This document shows, piece after piece, positions 11,931 to 21,972 of a stretch of 35,489 bases of DNA. The stretch comes from Apostichopus californicus (lineage: Eukaryota; Echinodermata; Holothuroidea; Aspidochirotida; Stichopodidae): NCBI GenBank assembly GCA_020650975.1, contig JAIPMN010003399.1:5673-41161 (forward strand), read 5' to 3'. A program made the position numbers and the translations under genes. The notes below the pieces were generated by a model. The model searched no databases. It was not told the DNA's origin and saw only the letters and a program-made list of their open reading frames with translations. Numbering within the stretch: position 1 is the stretch's first letter; each line of letters opens with the position of its first letter.

Positions 11931-12097
11931 TCGCGCGGATCCTTAACGGGCTATAAAAAGAGTTTCCCAAAAGGAAAGATTCCGAAATCGTTATGAAAAA
12001 TTTTCCGATCTGTTCGACTTACGACGTGGAGTAAATTGGGTAGATTTCGCAATGTTTTCCACCTTTGTGGATAGGATCTGTGTCCCTACCACATATG
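11931..12097 (+). pseudogene. Decayed VLIG GTPase fragment (third family member)
   Basis: The fragment aligns to the part of the gene A exon around 6205-6350, just after the G domain. It reads AIKRVSQKERFRNRYE followed by KFSDLFDLRRG; gene A has AIKDVSVKEGFGNRYE and NFSDIFDLRRG. The match continues in a second frame through QCFPPLW (gene A QYLPPLW). The relic has a frame break near 11950, a one-base insertion near 12047, and loss of everything else. Protein divergence is far greater than between genes A and B, so it comes from an older paralogue and not from the A/B duplication. Similarity stops where a hAT-like terminus begins at 12098. Only about 160 bases are recognisable. Confidence 0.8.
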
Positions 12098-12216
12098 CAG
12101 GGACGTCGCTAGAGGGGGTGCGGGGAGTTTCTCACCACCCCAAACTTTGTAAAACTGACAATTGTTGAAAAATTGGAGTGCGACAGTCGGAATTTCCGAC
12201 TGTCGCACTCTAATTT
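12098..12216. mobile_element. One end of a hAT-like element
   Basis: The sequence cagggacgtcgctaga followed by a G-run closely matches the terminus of the complete MITE at 16762 (cagggacgtagccagg). The matching other end and target duplication were not found. A degenerate candidate (cccggctacgg) lies near 12928-12938, but flanking bases do not agree. The terminus abuts the VLIG relic, so insertion or a later deletion here probably truncated it. Confidence 0.4.
12170..12216. repeat. Near-perfect 47-bp palindrome
   Basis: Arms of 23 bases (12170-12192 and 12194-12216) flank one central base and have a single mismatch; the inner 17 bases of each arm are perfect (core gcgacagtcggaa). It lies 70 bases inside the hAT-like terminus and is probably a subterminal palindrome of that element. 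Confidence 0.8.
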
Positions 12217-13881
12217 ACCTAGGCCTATTCATATATTCCTGTGATTGTGAATAACCTAAAAATTTCGGTCAACATTGATCTTTAATCAGTTATATTTACC
12301 ACGTTTTCCTTGCCACGTTGAGAAATTGTATCTCGCGATCATTATACTCCACCATACAAAACTTCGTATAATTTTGAATACTCTAAAATAAATGCCTAAT
12401 AGAACTACCGTATAACGTTCGCCAGCTTCAATTCGGTTTATTTATGTACTAATTTTGCTATTGGGTAGGTTGACCCTGTTCTCTAGAATGTATTTTATAG
12501 GAATAGTTAATTGGTTTTTTGTTCGCGTATATAGCTTAGGAGTAGACAATTATCTTCCTCAGAAGTAATGACCCATCACAAATTTAAAAAGGTATGAGTT
12601 TTACATCAAATAACTAAGGTTTGAGCAGTGAAAAAAAGTGTTCGGGGATTGGCCTAAAAATTACGAATTATATTCTTCAAAGTATCGGCTTTTCCAAATT
12701 CCATTGGGCCCTAGGCTAGACTTAACAAGTTACAACTGATTATCTCAATTGTACAGTGGCCGAGAAATCCACGATGTTGAGAAACCTCTCGATTTTACCA
12801 CCATCGAAGGTTGCACTTTCTTGAAAAATTATTGGGTAAATAATTTGGTATATGTAACATGTGGGCGATACTTAGTATGTTCCTCAACTGCATCCTCCCC
12901 GCCATAGGGATATTTCCCGGCTACGGTTTTGCATTAGCAGAGTCAGACTGACTAAAATTGAATATTAGAGCCCTTTAAATATTTTATATGCATATAGCTG
13001 CCACGAAAACACTACTAGTTTTAGTCTATTCATCTTAGAGCAGAGTTAACTATCATGTTATTAGTTAACACGGGTTGGCGTATATCGCCACCGCATTTAT
13101 CCATATCGAATTTATATATAGGCCTACGTGAGAACCTATACCACTGAAAACTGTATGTTTCTACAGTATGTTTTTATACTTATTTCTAAGAACTCTATTG
13201 GTCCTTGACGAAGATGATAGACAGATTTTACATGTGAGTGATAAAGAAGTGTTTAAAGAAGTAAAGCCTTGAAAAAAGTGATGGCGCTTTGCTTTGTACG
13301 GCATAAAGCCAGATCATTTGTACGTCTTCATACATTCATTTTGCATTCGACTTTGAGTTTCATTTTAACCGTTTTTTGAAGGAGTAGGTGTGCCTTTCAC
13401 AACTGAGAAATGTTATGGCGACCAGAGTGGTAAGTACTTCTGACTTAAGAACCAACTTTGAAACCTTTTTTTCGCCTCTAATGGCTTATGTAATTTTAAT
13501 GTCTGGAAAGTTTCATTTCCGGTATCTGAGAGGCACATGGCAAACATTTTTCTTGCTTGTATTATTTTAGTGCTCCACTCAGATAGTGTCATAGTTGTCC
13601 CTGGAAAATGTCGTGAGAAAGCAACCCCCCCCCCCTTCCCACAGACACCTTCTTTTGTGTAAAACTTCCATATTAGTTGTGCATGCAGTTCTCAGTTTAA
13701 TGTTAATGTTGCAAAGTAGGTAGTAGATTATGCAAGATAACAGACCCACCCCCAACACCCCCCCTCCCCTTTATAAAGTGAGAGTGCAAAAAGGTTGATT
13801 TATGTCTACATTCAGTCACAGTCATAGCTTCACACACATGGCGGCACGACCACGACCACTACCACAGTCTTATTAAGACCC
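12217..13881. other. Gene-free AT-rich stretch with C-rich tracts
   Basis: No gene is recognised. There is an 11-13 base C run near 13625 and a C-rich patch near 13747-13770. The short palindrome TAGGCCTA and close variants appear at about 12220 and 13119. Confidence 0.35.
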
Positions 13882-14121
13882 TTGTATGTATGTATGTATA
13901 TTAGATCCTCCTGCAAGCAGGAACTCGCGAAGAAGCCTCATTGGCTTATCAAAGCCGCCAGCTGACCGAAGTCAGTCTCTTACATTCATATTTAACGTCC
14001 ATAATTATGAATTGTTAATTGTCAACAACTCTGTAACTGGACGACATACATTAATCTGGGAGTGACTCGAACCGGGGACTTTATGATTGAAAGGCACCGG
14101 CGTTAACCACTGAGCTAACAC
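13882..14121 (-). mobile_element. tRNA-derived SINE
   Basis: On the minus strand the element begins with a tRNA-like head: A box TTAGCTCAGTGGTTAACG (ending near 14119) and B box GGTTCGAGTCACTCC (near 14060-14076), the two internal RNA polymerase III promoter boxes. A body of about 150 bases follows with two small self-complementary stretches (ACTTCGGTC and TCCTGCTTGCAGGA). It ends in a (ATAC)n-type tail at 13883-13900. Length, order and tail fit a non-autonomous tRNA-SINE mobilised by a LINE. I see no clear target duplication and do not recognise the body as a named family. Confidence 0.78.
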
Positions 14122-15234
14122 GCAAAGCCATTTTGCCGTATCTTTTTGCTGTACTGCTCAGAGAATGCCCGCAGCAATGCTTTAGATTGATAATAGTTTT
14201 GTATCGAACAGATCCTCGGGCATGTAAAATACAGTGGGCAAGCACATTCGTGGTAGGCAGAAACGGACTCTGAGGCATGCACAGTTTGCACGCGAAAAAA
14301 AGAGTATTTCAAACGACTTGGTCAAGACTACCACGACATATCCACGGCATACCTTCACACACACAAACAAAACAGAAAGTTGTTCACACTTAGTAACGAT
14401 AATGAGGATGATACGGCGTCCGGTAAAAAAGAAAATGATGGATAGGCTCAGGGGCAGTTCACCGCGGTACTTAACTCCCTCAACTCATGTACTTCTAAGC
14501 CATTGCAGATTATAGGCATATATCATATAAGTAGTGGAAGAAGGCTACAAGCTATTCAGATTTCGTTGTCTTCTGTTGTCATGCAAACACTGTCTTAGTC
14601 GTTGCTTCCTATTCTTGCATCTCTGATACGTTGCAGTGACGGTTAAAGGAAGCCCGTTAATACGTATCAGAGCTGCACAAAAAATAATCGTGCTTCATGT
14701 AATTCATGGCTTGACCTTATGAACTTATAATCCCGCATTTCAAGCAGTTGGTGCGTTAATGTAGTAGGCATCTCTGTGATTGTAGCTGGATGCCAAATGT
14801 TGTGTTCTAATTAAAATTTGCAATAGCCTACTACTACTAATAATAATACATTTGATTAATGACGATATAGCTATTTATAATATCATAAACTATACAGGGA
14901 CGTTGCAACTGGAGTGAAGAGAGAGAGTAGCAAACTAAAAATTATTTTTTGAACAACACAAACGTGTGAAAATGGTCGTTACGGTATATATAGAATTTTA
15001 ACATATATCGAGGTGAGGTATGAGCGGCCGTTGTCTATAACTTGCGGCGAAAATTATGCCCGACATTTTCCTGAAATTTCTCCCAGATGCCCGGGAACAT
15101 CCGTGCCGTTGATTCATCCATGGAGTCAGGTTTTTTCATGTTCGACCAGCCTGTCGGAACAATGATATATTTTTGGGGTACAAATGTCAGCTTTCGTCCC
15201 CGGCGGTTGCTTCTTATATAGTAAGGCATATGTG
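14122..15234. other. Gene-free stretch
   Basis: No gene is recognised. Several overlapping open frames near 14081-14515 have no protein-like pattern. It contains the hairpin at 14616-14677. Confidence 0.35.
14616..14677. repeat. Imperfect inverted repeat (long hairpin)
   Basis: Arms tgcatctctgatacgt (14616-14631) and acgtatcagagctgca (14662-14677) pair at 15 of 16 positions. The loop contains a further short pairing (tgacgg with cccgtta). It may be a small foldback element or an RNA hairpin; no transcript evidence is visible. Confidence 0.5.
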
Positions 15235-15348
15235 CAGTGGCGCGTAACGATGATCCCGGGGGCCCCGGCTCCTGGCCCAAAGGGGCTTCCTATCAGGAAG
15301 TCCAAGCAAGGGCGTCCGCAGAAATGACCACAAGGGGAGGGGGGAATC
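15235..15348. mobile_element. Adjacent hAT-like termini, fragmentary
   Basis: Two successive terminus-like sequences occur: cagtggcgcgtaacga with a G/C-rich patch at 15235, and caagggcgtccgcag followed by a G-run near 15306-15348. Both resemble the cag-plus-G-run ends of hAT-type MITEs. No matching opposite ends or target duplications were found, so these are probably remnants. Confidence 0.35.
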
Positions 15349-15429
15349 AATTAAAATGTTCGTTCGCTCTGCAAATGAGAATTAAGAGATTATTTTCATC
15401 ACACCTGATTGTCTCTTTTCCTGTTTGAT

Positions 15430-16761
15430 CCACGGAGGTATACATTAAAGCTTTCAAAATTACAGCTAACAAGTGGCTGTCAGTTTTAAATTTGAAAAGC
15501 GATGATATTTAGATTCATCTCTCCACGTCGTAACTTCGTGGCATACCTCTTGTGTGTTTATTGTTTATATCACTAGTCTATATTGATATATACATATATA
15601 GGCCTATCCCTACATAGCCTATAGAAGACTATACCATGCAGTTAGCTTCCACGTCGAATATTTGTAGTAAATGACATAAACACCTTATTTACTATACCAA
15701 TTAGTTATTATTTTAGTGATTTCATGGATACGATCAAAATGATTGATTTTTAGAAAAAAATATAACTTGACTGACGTACAGATTTGTCGACGGTGTGATG
15801 TTTATGACTTTTGAAACAGGTGTCTTAATATTCATATGAAATGTACTGTATTGAATAATATAAAATCAGACAATTCAAATGATTGCTTCTAATAGTTTTT
15901 TATGCATCCACTGGCAAGTTTTGAGGGGATATATCACCCCCCCCCCTCCCTCCCTTACTCCTTCAGTTTCAAGCGTTTGAAATTTGAGGTCACTAAACTG
16001 AATCCTTTGCCCCCATAGGACGCTTCTGAAAAATAAAACAGTTTGTGAAATATACTGATTGCTTAAAAAAGTTAACAGTGATCTAATCGGCCTGTATCAT
16101 GCGTCCCTTCCCCATTCTCTCCCATCTGCACCACTTCATCTCCAGGTCCATATATACGTATGCAAGACAGATGTGATTGTCACTATAGCGACACCGATTC
16201 TGCGTGCATTTGTGTAAAATCAATCATATTGTATTTATAATCGATTTCATGAGTAAATTGTTCAAGGCCCTATCTTGAGCACATGAATGCTTTGCCTTCA
16301 AATTATGCGAGTTGATAACACTAAGCCTCTTTTCTATAACAAATAAATATATTTTACATGAAATTAACATTAGTAGTTATTGCGTAATGCAAGGAATAAC
16401 TAGTATACGGAAACGTAGAAGGGATATGCATATTCACGACTTACAAACATTGCAAAACGGTAAATACAAGATCAAAATTACCAATATAAACAGTTTCTCT
16501 TTCTCGTCAAACCGTCAAAAAAGCTGAAAATTCGCACAGTTTTAACGGCAGACTGTTTTACGCGAAACAGTAATAATCTGAAATTAACCGTTTTGTACAT
16601 TTACTACTTTCTTGACATAACGTCAAATTCCGAAAATCTGAAAATTGCATTTTTTTAATGAGAAACTTTAGACCTGCACACTCGGTACCAAGTGACGTTT
16701 CTTCAAGATGGTGACAAGTGTGCCAAACGGTGAATTTTGTTTTTTACTCAAGTTGTCAACA
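15430..16761. other. Gene-free AT-rich stretch
   Basis: No gene is recognised. It contains a C-rich tract at about 15939-15955. Open frames near 16312-16527 look like chance frames in AT-rich DNA. Confidence 0.35.
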
Positions 16762-17561
16762 CAGGGACGTAGCCAGGGGGGGGGGAGCAGTGGGAGCAAC
16801 TACTCTCCCCTTTCAGCGTCGAAAAAATGTTAAAAACTGTTGTTTTTTTGGCATGGTATTTTGTCAGTGCTCTTTTGATCTTGAATACTCGTCAGCTCCG
16901 TTAACTCGATTATAATCGTAGTAACATTCAGGCCTACTGATTAGCTACCGTACTTAGTTTGGCAGATACAAGTATAGCTAAATTTAGCCTATAGCCTTTT
17001 ACAAGCCTATACAGTTTGCCACTGCATAATAGAATACATATAGCCTACCAAACCGCACTCGATGGATTGTCACGAACTGTATGCACAACGACGAAGACTA
17101 CATGCGTTCTCATCCTTTCTATGATTCGTCTTACGTTGTTGCACGAACAGTATGTTATGACGCTATAGCAGTCGTACGTGATACGCGCTTCCTATAAATA
17201 ATTATGACACTGCTAAATATAAAAGTTGATATTGTCCATCAGTTAAGTTCGTCAAATGTATTAAAGTCCAGACATTGGACAATAAACAAGAATCATCCTA
17301 CTGGAAAAATTGTAAAAGAGCATTTATGTTCGTCTTTCTGATATAATATGTAAAAGATCGACCATGTAAAAGAATAATTCGAACCGGAAACAATATCTGC
17401 TGATAATATGATATCATATGATAATGATGAAACTGGGAAAACATTGCACCAGATCGCATCTAAGGACCTTCAATTGTTCATCCCCTCCCCTTAAACCCCT
17501 CCCCCATATCAATCGCAAAATGTGCTCCTCTCCCCCTTGCAAATTCCTTGCTACGTCGCTG
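16762..17561. mobile_element. 800-bp non-autonomous hAT-type element (MITE)
   Basis: The ends are inverted: cagggacgtagccagg at the left, and at the right ccttgctacgtcgctg, which reads cagcgacgtagcaagg on the other strand. Each is next to a G/C homopolymer tract. The element is flanked by a perfect 8-bp direct repeat TGTCAACA (16754-16761 and 17562-17569), the hAT signature. No transposase frame is seen inside. Confidence 0.88.
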
Positions 17562-18145
17562 TGTCAACATGATGTCCCATCTACGCCTCCGTAAGTAATA
17601 CAGACACGTTGCAACTTGCGACGCTACTTATGTTGCGAAATATTGGCTGGAAAACCCCCGTCAATTCCCATTGTCTAACGAATCATAAGTTTAAAGAAGC
17701 ATAGAGCTTTAGGTATAGATAAGCGTACCCCTATGGTTTGATTACAAATTTGTGTATTAATGTCAATCAGAAAAAAAATCGACAAGTACAATTAAGGGTA
17801 ATTAGCTATTGTGATGTAGGCTAAATTGTCTATATTGTGAAGTGAAGCTGATTTGCATAGTGAAAGTATTTATAGACGGCTGTGTATTTCAATGTTATTG
17901 TATGTTAAATAGTTGTATAGTAGCGGGCTAGCGGCTGTAATTATTGTTATGTATGAATGACAGTTGAGTGCCGGGTCTTGAGTGAGACACCTAGTAAATA
18001 CATAGCCTATACGCAATGCACGCAAAGAATGTGTTTCTTCTCTACGCCTCAAACCGCAGGACTGAACGTCCTAACAGATAAGCCCAGAAACTTGCACATT
18101 GTATGTTGTTTCTTCCTTCCACCTCAAGCATAGTGTTCAAGTACC
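17562..18145. other. Gene-free spacer between two MITEs
   Basis: No gene is recognised. It includes the target duplications of the neighbouring elements at each end. Confidence 0.35.
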
Positions 18146-18458
18146 CAGGCGCGTAGCCAGGAATTTGCCAAGGAAGGGGCGGAACTGTAGATACGGCATT
18201 GCAAACTATCTAAGCGTAGCGCCACCATGGTTGGCGCGAAGCGTACAATGGTTGGCGCGAAGCGTACAAGAAAATTTTGGCTGAAAATGCCTCCCAGATC
18301 GCTGGAAATGGCACTTCCCAGGCCTTGTAAGTTGCATCTTAGCATTTTCTCTTTTGAAAATACTAGCGATATCATAAAAACATTAAAAAAAATGAAAAAT
18401 TATGCTCAAGGGGGGGGCGGCTGCCCCCTTCGCCCCCCCCCCCTTGGCTACGCGCCTG
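18146..18458. mobile_element. 313-bp hAT-type MITE
   Basis: The left end caggcgcgtagccagg and the right end ccttggctacgcgcctg are inverted repeats. The flanks carry a perfect 8-bp target duplication CAAGTACC (18138-18145 and 18459-18466). The element has a G/C homopolymer pair near its right end and an internal tandem duplication of a 20-base unit (atggttggcgcgaagcgtac) at about 18227-18267. There is no coding capacity. It differs from the 800-bp element inside but shares its terminus type. Confidence 0.92.
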
Positions 18459-18466
18459 CAAGTACC

Positions 18467-19324
18467 CAAGACAGCAGAAAGTATATTGATCTTCACATGG
18501 TTACTAATTTCAACAATTCAGTCAACAATTTCATTTAAACACTTTTCCACAATTCAGTATCAGAAATAACTTGGAGACACCAAACTACCAATAATTGAGT
18601 ACTTTTCAAATTAACCTTACCTTCAGCAATTTAAGTCTGCTAAAATTTGAGAACAATTATGATAAACGTTACCCATGTACACTGAGAGACCCCGGGTAGT
18701 GTATTTCTGTTCCAATGTTAGATGTAAAGTCGCTCCTAAAGTATTTTATGAAGGATGCGAAATACTTGTCAAAATTTAACACCAAACATTAACACAAATA
18801 TTTCGAGTGATGTAAATTACCAAACTTTGTGAGAAGAGTTAGTTGTCATAGCTGAGACAAACAATATGTATTTATATCCCTTTAAGGTTTAACACGAGGT
18901 TCTTTGGTACATTACATGTACAAAGTTTTATATCAGTTAGCCATTTTGTATCTCGTGATTAGTACATACTATTACTATACAGCAAAGCCGTTTCGGCGGT
19001 ATACAGTATGACAGGGCTCACGAAGGTGCGAAAATATCAAATAACTGTGTGGCTGTAGAAAGATTGAAAACCCTTTAGACTGGTAAGTGTTATTACAAGA
19101 CTGACACTCAAATTTAGTTTAAGTTATAAGGCGCAATTAAGTGGTGATTTTCAAGGACTATTCCGGAAGTTTGTTACTTTTGAGAGATAGCACGTAGGCC
19201 TAGGCCTACGCATATTCATTGTAATGTTTCTTCGTCTTAACTGTTCTCTCAATCCCAGTCGCCTTGCATCAAGACTGACTGTGTGATCATCGTCAGGTTT
19301 GTATAACAATCCCCTACAATGGGA
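18467..19324. other. Gene-free stretch
   Basis: No gene is recognised. A double TAGGCCTA palindrome sits at about 19196-19210. Bases 19241-19324 may belong to the body of the U2-headed element described next. Confidence 0.3.
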
Positions 19325-19366
19325 ACATTATACTACACATGATCTTAGCTAAAAGGCCGAGATTGC
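19325..19366 (-). ncRNA. U2 snRNA-like 5' fragment (pseudogene or SINE head)
   Basis: The minus strand reads TCTCGGCCTTTTAGCTAAG followed by ATCATGTGTAGTAT, which matches the 5' end of U2 spliceosomal RNA with about two mismatches. The next bases keep a TGTTC match with a two-base shift. Similarity then ends: no branch-point-pairing or Sm-site sequence follows, so this is not a working U2 gene. It may be a truncated U2 pseudogene or the head of a snRNA-derived SINE whose body continues down to about 19240. Confidence 0.7.
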
Positions 19367-19518
19367 TGGCCAGTGACATTTTACATTATGTCTGAAGTTC
19401 TTTGTATGTAAAGTTAGCCTATAGGCCTACAGGTAGCTTTTGCCTAGTCTATGCCTATAGCTTGATTTTGAATTCATGTTTGTTATGCATGGCGTGATTA
19501 GTGGGGCGTAATGGAAAG

Positions 19519-19725
19519 TGAAAGCCAGAGAGATACTTGTTAGCAAGAGGCATTTTGATGGCACTTTATGCTTTTTGGGAAAAGCGTAGAGAAGTCTACA
19601 TGCGAATAACAGACAATGTTCGGTCGGAATTAAACCAGCAAGACGTCGCTTACCACTTGCGCGAGCAAGGCATGGCACGAGAAGTTGAAAGCACAATAAA
19701 TGGTCCACTGTTACATGTCATCTAG
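19519..19725 (+). other. Short open frame, faintly CARD-like, unidentified
   Basis: The frame is open for about 68 codons from a stop at 19519-19521 to the stop at 19723-19725. The central part reads ITDNVRSELNQQDVAYHL and then REQGMAREVESTI, which loosely follows the N..R..L....DV...L...G......E..I pattern of CARD death folds. No good splice signals or neighbouring exons are seen. It could be a relic exon or chance. Confidence 0.18.
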
Positions 19726-19956
19726 CCTATCCATTTAATAGAGGCATGGCTATTATTTAATGTTGAGGAAGAAATACTGTTGAGAGGAAATGATAAAAAT
19801 ATATAGTGTGAACGCCTAAAACGTCAATTTAGGCTCACCATTGGATAATATTTTACTTCTTTAGATGTTGCTAATAAGTGTAGCCAGGGGCGGCGATTTG
19901 TTTCAAATATCCCAATATGGGGGGGGGGGGGCATTTGCTTGGGTGCAGGCGCGTAG
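19726..19956. mobile_element. Fragmentary poly-G/hAT-like termini before the gap
   Basis: Terminus-like sequences occur at about 19889 (caggggcggcgattt, then a 13-base G run at 19919-19931) and at 19946 (caggcgcgtag, identical to the start of the 313-bp MITE) running into the gap. Matching ends were not found. Confidence 0.35.
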
Positions 19957-19981
19957 NNNNNNNNNNNNNNNNNNNNNNNNN
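19957..19981. other. Assembly gap (25 N)
   Basis: Twenty-five unknown bases lie directly before a 69-base C run. The round number suggests a placeholder. The gap starts exactly where a MITE terminus would continue into its G-run. Confidence 0.95.

Positions 19982-20050
<69 letters not shown>
19982..20050. repeat. 69-base poly-C tract
   Basis: This is an uninterrupted run of C next to the gap. Read on either strand it gives meaningless poly-Pro or poly-Gly frames. The tract length is likely unreliable. Confidence 0.9.
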
Positions 20051-20051
<1 letters not shown>

Positions 20052-20264
20052 TAACGACTTGTGTGAAAAATATAAGCAAGATTTTTCGCGCGCTCCGCGC
20101 GCATTCAACATGTTAATGTGCATATCATATAGGCATTCATCGGTTATTACATCACATGCCAATAACATACAATCATTTTTCGTGTTATTACTCTTCAATA
20201 TTGGTTATAATTATTGGGGAAGTCGTTACAACAATAATGATAATAATACTATAAGTTTAACCAT

Positions 20265-20425
20265 TGAAAAACACATTGCAAGTTATTCTTCTTTCAGTAG
20301 GTGCCCGAAAAATTCTCAGCATATTGCCCGAATTTTCACCAAAAACAAGTGACAAACACACTGCAAATTATTCTTCTTTCAGTAGGTGCGCGAAAAATTA
20401 TCATCATATTGCCGGAATTTTCACC
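20265..20425 (+). repeat. Two-copy tandem repeat, about 86-base period
   Basis: The two units (about 20265-20340 and 20351-20425) share ttattcttctttcagtaggt and a conserved end reading gaattttcacc. They are followed by a C run and are probably the interior of a poly-G/poly-C type MITE. Confidence 0.7.
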
Positions 20426-20749
20426 CCAAAAAATTGGTTGGGGGCTGAAGCCCCCCCCCCCCCCCCTCCTATGCCTATGGGTGGCAGTGTAGTGTATGTT
20501 AAATGTTAGACAGAGAAAACTGTTTGAATTAAGGGAAGCCTCGCAAATCTAACCATCGGTTCCGGGCCGGCAGAAATATCGCACCCCTTGCTCATTATGC
20601 ATGTGCATATTGGTCCCATGGTTGAATGTAACCAGCTGGTTGCCAGGCTGGTTATTGTTCACAAACAATGAGCAAACTTGGCCAAATGACCGGATTAACT
20701 TTGGCAGTTTTGACAGTCAATAGAGCGGTAGTTTATGTTGCAAATTGGC

Positions 20750-20917
20750 TTATACACTAAAATTCGCCACTACCATATGTCCGAGATTCAGTACTTTATA
20801 TAATTCTTGCAACTCTTCCACGTTATCAAACCTCACTAATAAAATTTCTTGGTCTCTTATGAACAATTGTGACAATCCGCTACTCGAGAGTTCGATAAAA
20901 ACAGCCTTTACCTGGGC
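20750..20917 (-). other. Unidentified minus-strand open frame (possible captured exon)
   Basis: A 55-codon minus-strand frame reads AQVKAVFIELSSSGLSQLF and then IRDQEILLVRFDN, and ends in VVANFSV-stop. Residue composition looks protein-like, with alternating hydrophobic and charged positions. An acceptor-like cccag lies at its start (on the minus strand, ending near 20912), so it could be a terminal exon. It sits inside the Harbinger-type element and may be a captured gene piece or a transposase remnant. I do not recognise the family. Confidence 0.25.
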
Positions 20918-21120
20918 CTATACATTATGAGCCTTTTTCAAGGAGTGGTACGTAACTATGATTTAAAAAGTGAATCAGCCATTGCATTAATGCCCCCAAG
21001 AACTTCTGAAGACCCACCCATATTGACTTACCGAAACTTAAGAAAAACAATAATTAAGCTATGCCACATATGTATGCTAACTACAAAGGCCATCGACCGT
21101 AACGTTGATCTCTGCAGCTA

Positions 21121-21212
21121 ACTGCGACACAATTTCAGCGAATAAACAGATGGTTAGACTTGATTTTCCCATTGACTTAAGTAGTGTGTTAGGCTGCCAT
21201 GTGGTTAGAGAT
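21121..21212 (+). repeat. Single copy of a 110-base dispersed unit
   Basis: The sequence from actgcgacacaatttcagcg through cccattgactta to aggctgccatgtggtt is the same unit that is repeated four times in the separate element at 24287-25360. Confidence 0.75.
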
Positions 21213-21715
21213 ACCAGTGACTATTGGTAAGAATTTTAATGCAAGCTTATTTGCGATACAGTTTCAGTTTATTTCTCCACATCGTATTGCATTGTATAAA
21301 GCAGAGACCTTTCAAGCTGCTGTATAGCTCAGCCCCGGTATGATCATGACACGTGTACTCGACAGACTTTTCCAGAAACGTAATTGTAATACACCCTTCC
21401 GAGAAAACATGACCAATTGCTGTACACCCCCAATCCAGTGATATATGATATTGAAAAGGGATGTCTACGATCTAGCTCGCTAAAAAAAAGTACAGATTCG
21501 CTGGAGTGTGAAAATTGCCCTACAGTCAACCAATTTTTTTTCACCTAGCTAGAGAGTTTAGGTCCTGTTCTTCACAAGTTGTCAAGTAGGATAATGCTAA
21601 AGCCTTCCCGTATGATAGGCTCTTCACGCTAATGTGCACGTGTACAAGAAGTTAGATTGTGATTTCAGTTTTTTGGTTCCTTGCTGAAAGCAATGGAACC
21701 TATGTATTCAGGTTG

Positions 21716-21740
21716 GCGTGTGTGCGTGTGCGTGTGTTTG
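21716..21740. repeat. GT-rich microsatellite
   Basis: This is an imperfect (GT)n tract with cg interruptions. A partner tract lies at 21927-21951. The 190 bases between them contain several copies of a cctcgg/ccgagg motif in both orientations. Confidence 0.8.
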
Positions 21741-21926
21741 TTTTTCTATCTGACCGAGGACTTAAAAAAAAGAATTCCAGGTCCTCGGTTGTTGATTTCT
21801 AAAGAATCACCACGTCCTCGGAAGAATTCTATTGTATGGGCCCTATGGGGTATTGTTAAGGTTAGGGTACGCGGATTTGAACAATGGAAAATACAATGGA
21901 GTCCTCGGTTGGAATGTAATACAAAC

Positions 21927-21951
21927 ATGTGTGTGTACGTGTGTGTGTGTG
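21927..21951. repeat. GT-rich microsatellite
   Basis: This (GT)n tract with one ac interruption lies just before the satellite array. Confidence 0.8.
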
Positions 21952-21972
21952 ACGCTTTAGCTTGTATGCACG

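Noticed and set aside
12890-12940. Right end of the hAT-like element starting at 12098
   Set aside because: Only about 9 of 15 terminal positions pair, and the flanking 8 bases (cacatatg versus cattagca) do not match.
14057-14121. A functional tRNA gene
   Set aside because: A and B boxes are present but the cloverleaf stems do not close; a long body and an ATAC tail follow, as in a SINE.
19325-19366. A functional U2 snRNA gene
   Set aside because: Only the first 35-40 bases match; the branch-site region and Sm site are missing.
19824-20198. Poly-Gly/poly-Pro frames
   Set aside because: They are translations of the 69-C run and the gap.
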